Below are positions 62,166-64,000 of a stretch of 64,000 bases of DNA, piece after piece. The notes under the pieces were generated by a model that made no database searches, was not told where the DNA came from, and saw nothing but the letters and a program-made list of their open reading frames with translations. Numbering within the stretch: the stretch's first letter is position 1; each line of letters starts with the position of its first letter. The position numbers were made by a program, and so were the translations under genes. Source of the stretch: Epilithonimonas caeni DSM 17710 (GTDB lineage Bacteria; Bacteroidota; Bacteroidia; Flavobacteriales; Weeksellaceae); the NCBI RefSeq assembly GCF_000426465.1, contig NZ_AUFK01000009.1:248001-312000 (forward strand), written 5' to 3'.

Positions 62166-64000
62166 ATGAACAGAAAAATAAAACACGTTACGGTTCTCGG
62201 TTCCGGCGTGATGGGTTCCGGGATTGCCTGTCATCTCGCAGGTAACGGCATTCAGGTTTTGATGTTGGATATGCCTCCGAAAGATTCGGAAAATGCCGAC
62301 AAAAAAACAAGGAACAGCGTTGCACAAGGTCATCTTGACAACGCTTTGAAAAGTAATCCTTCACCAATCTATGACAAATCTTTTGCCTCCAGAATTACGG
62401 TTGGAAATTTCGAAGATGATTTGGAGAAAATCAAAAATTCGGATTGGGTCATTGAGGTGATTGTCGAGAGACTGGACATCAAACAATCGATGTTTGAGAA
62501 AGTGGATAAACTTCGTAAAGAAGGAACTTTGGTAACTTCTAACACATCGGGAATCCCGATTCATCTGATGTCGGAAGGAAGGTCAGAAGATTTCCAGAAG
62601 CATTTCTGTGGAACGCATTTCTTCAATCCACCGAGATATCTGAAATTATTTGAAGTAATTCCTGGTCCGAAAACAGACAAATCTGTGATTGATTTCTTTA
62701 TGTCTTACGGTGAAAAGTTCCTTGGGAAAACAACGGTTCTTTGTAAAGATACACCAGGATTTATCGGAAACAGAATCGGAGTTTATTCGATGGCGAAAAT
62801 TATGGAATTGACGGAAGAAATCGGTTTAACGATTGAAGAAGCCGATTCTTTGACCGGAGATTTGCTGAATCGTCCTAAAACCGGGACTTTCAAATTGGGA
62901 GATTTGGTTGGATTAGATACGGCTTTCAACGTAACCAAAGGACTTCAGGCGAATCTTAAAGACGATGAGATGGTTCAGGCACTTAAAGACTCGAAAACTC
63001 TGAATTTCCTGATTGAAAATAAATTTCTTGGTGATAAAGCTAAAAAAGGATTCTATTATAAAGAAAAAGATGCTGGCGGCAATGTGAACCGTTTCGTTCT
63101 TAACTATGAAACGTTGGGCTACGAACCGACAAAACAACCTAAACTTCCTATCGTTACAACAGCGAAAGAAGCCGGAAGTTTGAAAAACCGTTTGCCGATT
63201 TTGTTGAAAGACCAATCCAAAGCCGGAGAATTGATTAGAAAACATTTTGCTTCATTGTTCGCTTACGTTTCTCAAAGAGTTCCGGAAATCACGGATGTAT
63301 TCTACTCTATCGATGATGCAATGAAAACCGGTTATGCCTGGAAATACGGACCGTTCGAAAACTGGGATTTTGTTGGTGTTCAGAAAGGAATTGATTTGGT
63401 AGAAAGTGAAGGCTATAAAGTCGCTGATTGGGTAAAAGAAATGCTGGCTTCCGGAAACGAATCTTTCTACAAGCTGGAAAACGGAAAGCAATTATTCTAC
63501 AATCAGAATACAAAATCGTACGAACCAATTCCTGGTCAGGATGCTTTCATTATACTTAATAATATCAGAAAAGAAAAAACAGTTTGGTCTAATTCCGAAT
63601 CTGCATTAATTGACCTTGGTGACGGTATTTTGAACTTTGAGTTCCGTTCAAAAATGAATTCTCTTGGAGGGGGTGTTTTGGAAGGTCTTAATAAATCCAT
63701 AGACATTGCTGAGAAAGATTACAGAGGTTTGGTTGTTGGAAATCAGGCTGACAATTTCTCAGTCGGCGCTAATCTCGCAATGGTAATGATGATGGCTGTT
63801 GAACAGGATTGGTACGAACTGAATATGGCCATCGCAATGTTCCAACAGACTTCTATGAAGCTAAGATATTCATCAATTCCTGTCATCGCTGCACCTTTCG
63901 GAATGACGCTTGGTGGCGGATGTGAATTCTCGATGCACGCGGACAAAATCGTTGCTGCAGCGGAAACTTACATCGGTTTGGTAGAAGTCGGCGTTGGTTT
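62166..64000 (+). CDS. Multifunctional 3-hydroxyacyl-CoA dehydrogenase/enoyl-CoA hydratase (cut by window edge)
   Basis: The first 611 or so codons of a beta-oxidation protein. An N-terminal 3-hydroxyacyl-CoA dehydrogenase (VTVLGSGVMGSGIACHLAGNG as the NAD site; CGTHFFNPPRYLKLFEVI with the catalytic His; CKDTPGFIGNRI; NRPKTGTFKLGDLVGLD) is followed by a hydratase-like crotonase domain (about residue 480 on; NFEFRSKMNSLGGGVLEGL, VGNQADNFSVGANL, PFGMTLGGGCEF). The order is the reverse of E. coli FadB and matches Bacillus FadN. The C-terminus lies past the window. It follows the MarR regulator. Confidence 0.95.
   Translation, partial: MNRKIKHVTVLGSGVMGSGIACHLAGNGIQVLMLDMPPKDSENADKKTRNSVAQGHLDNALKSNPSPIYDKSFASRITVGNFEDDLEKIKNSDWVIEVIVERLDIKQSMFEKVDKLRKEGTLVTSNTSGIPIHLMSEGRSEDFQKHFCGTHFFNPPRYLKLFEVIPGPKTDKSVIDFFMSYGEKFLGKTTVLCKDTPGFIGNRIGVYSMAKIMELTEEIGLTIEEADSLTGDLLNRPKTGTFKLGDLVGLDTAFNVTKGLQANLKDDEMVQALKDSKTLNFLIENKFLGDKAKKGFYYKEKDAGGNVNRFVLNYETLGYEPTKQPKLPIVTTAKEAGSLKNRLPILLKDQSKAGELIRKHFASLFAYVSQRVPEITDVFYSIDDAMKTGYAWKYGPFENWDFVGVQKGIDLVESEGYKVADWVKEMLASGNESFYKLENGKQLFYNQNTKSYEPIPGQDAFIILNNIRKEKTVWSNSESALIDLGDGILNFEFRSKMNSLGGGVLEGLNKSIDIAEKDYRGLVVGNQADNFSVGANLAMVMMMAVEQDWYELNMAIAMFQQTSMKLRYSSIPVIAAPFGMTLGGGCEFSMHADKIVAAAETYIGLVEVGVG

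Overview
The window is a dense, low-GC bacterial chromosome segment from the Bacteroidota. It is most likely from the order Flavobacteriales, family Weeksellaceae, close to Chryseobacterium or Epilithonimonas; the genus is an inference. The support is a SusC/SusD pair, two proteins with type IX secretion sorting tails, a GldI-like lipoprotein, the fused alpha/beta 2-oxoacid dehydrogenase E1, monomeric NADP isocitrate dehydrogenase, a GxxExxY protein, and repeated -7 boxes of the Bacteroidota form TAnnTTTG. I saw no rRNA, tRNA, CRISPR array, prophage or complete insertion sequence. No stretch above 300 bases lacks a gene. Genes run off both edges: SusD on the left and a fatty-acid oxidation protein on the right.

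Layout. 1-6400 is an outer-membrane nutrient uptake locus (SusD, SusC) divergent from an MFS permease and a Nudix-fold regulator. 6422-12000 is a minus-strand run headed by polA. 12136-14097 holds a lipoprotein and the magnesium channel MgtE. 14140-17463 is a minus-strand set (GbsR-type regulator, DCC-motif membrane protein, DUF2071 protein, epimerase). 17904-20336 is the fused E1 dehydrogenase. 20786-25666 carries a LuxC-like acyl-CoA reductase divergent from ferredoxin, serC, serA and a DUF1015 protein; the two sides share a symmetric promoter. 25879-28600 is a bacteriophytochrome kinase overlapping a heme oxygenase, so the photoreceptor and its bilin-making enzyme are coexpressed. 28680-32298 holds two FKBP-related isomerase genes, ilvE and mnmD. 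32349-36149 holds a secreted T9SS protein, a TPR histidine kinase with a LuxR-type regulator, and a Nudix hydrolase. 36180-40497 is a recQ-led operon with a glycosyltransferase. 40684-43684 holds kdsD, tatC, a Crp-like regulator and tpx.

43778-50467 encodes surface proteins, icd, and a large secreted protein that pairs a macroglobulin-like domain with a TonB plug but has no barrel. 50481-58163 is a long minus-strand stretch (hydrolase, rRNA pseudouridine synthase, dinB-mutA-divIC-udk, a repeat lipoprotein, sanA, a PaaE-like reductase). 58248-61456 is a thioredoxin lipoprotein plus an iron-type ABC transporter whose permease and ATPase genes are separated by a GxxExxY gene flanked by inverted repeats. 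61592-64000 is a MarR regulator, with a perfect 26-base palindrome over its promoter, leading a beta-oxidation gene.

Most single genes belong to known families. The best candidates for something undescribed are the symmetric promoter with the serC-serA-DUF1015 set, the palindrome-controlled phytochrome operon, the barrel-less plug protein, the GxxExxY insertion, and the apparently non-ATG start of mgtE.
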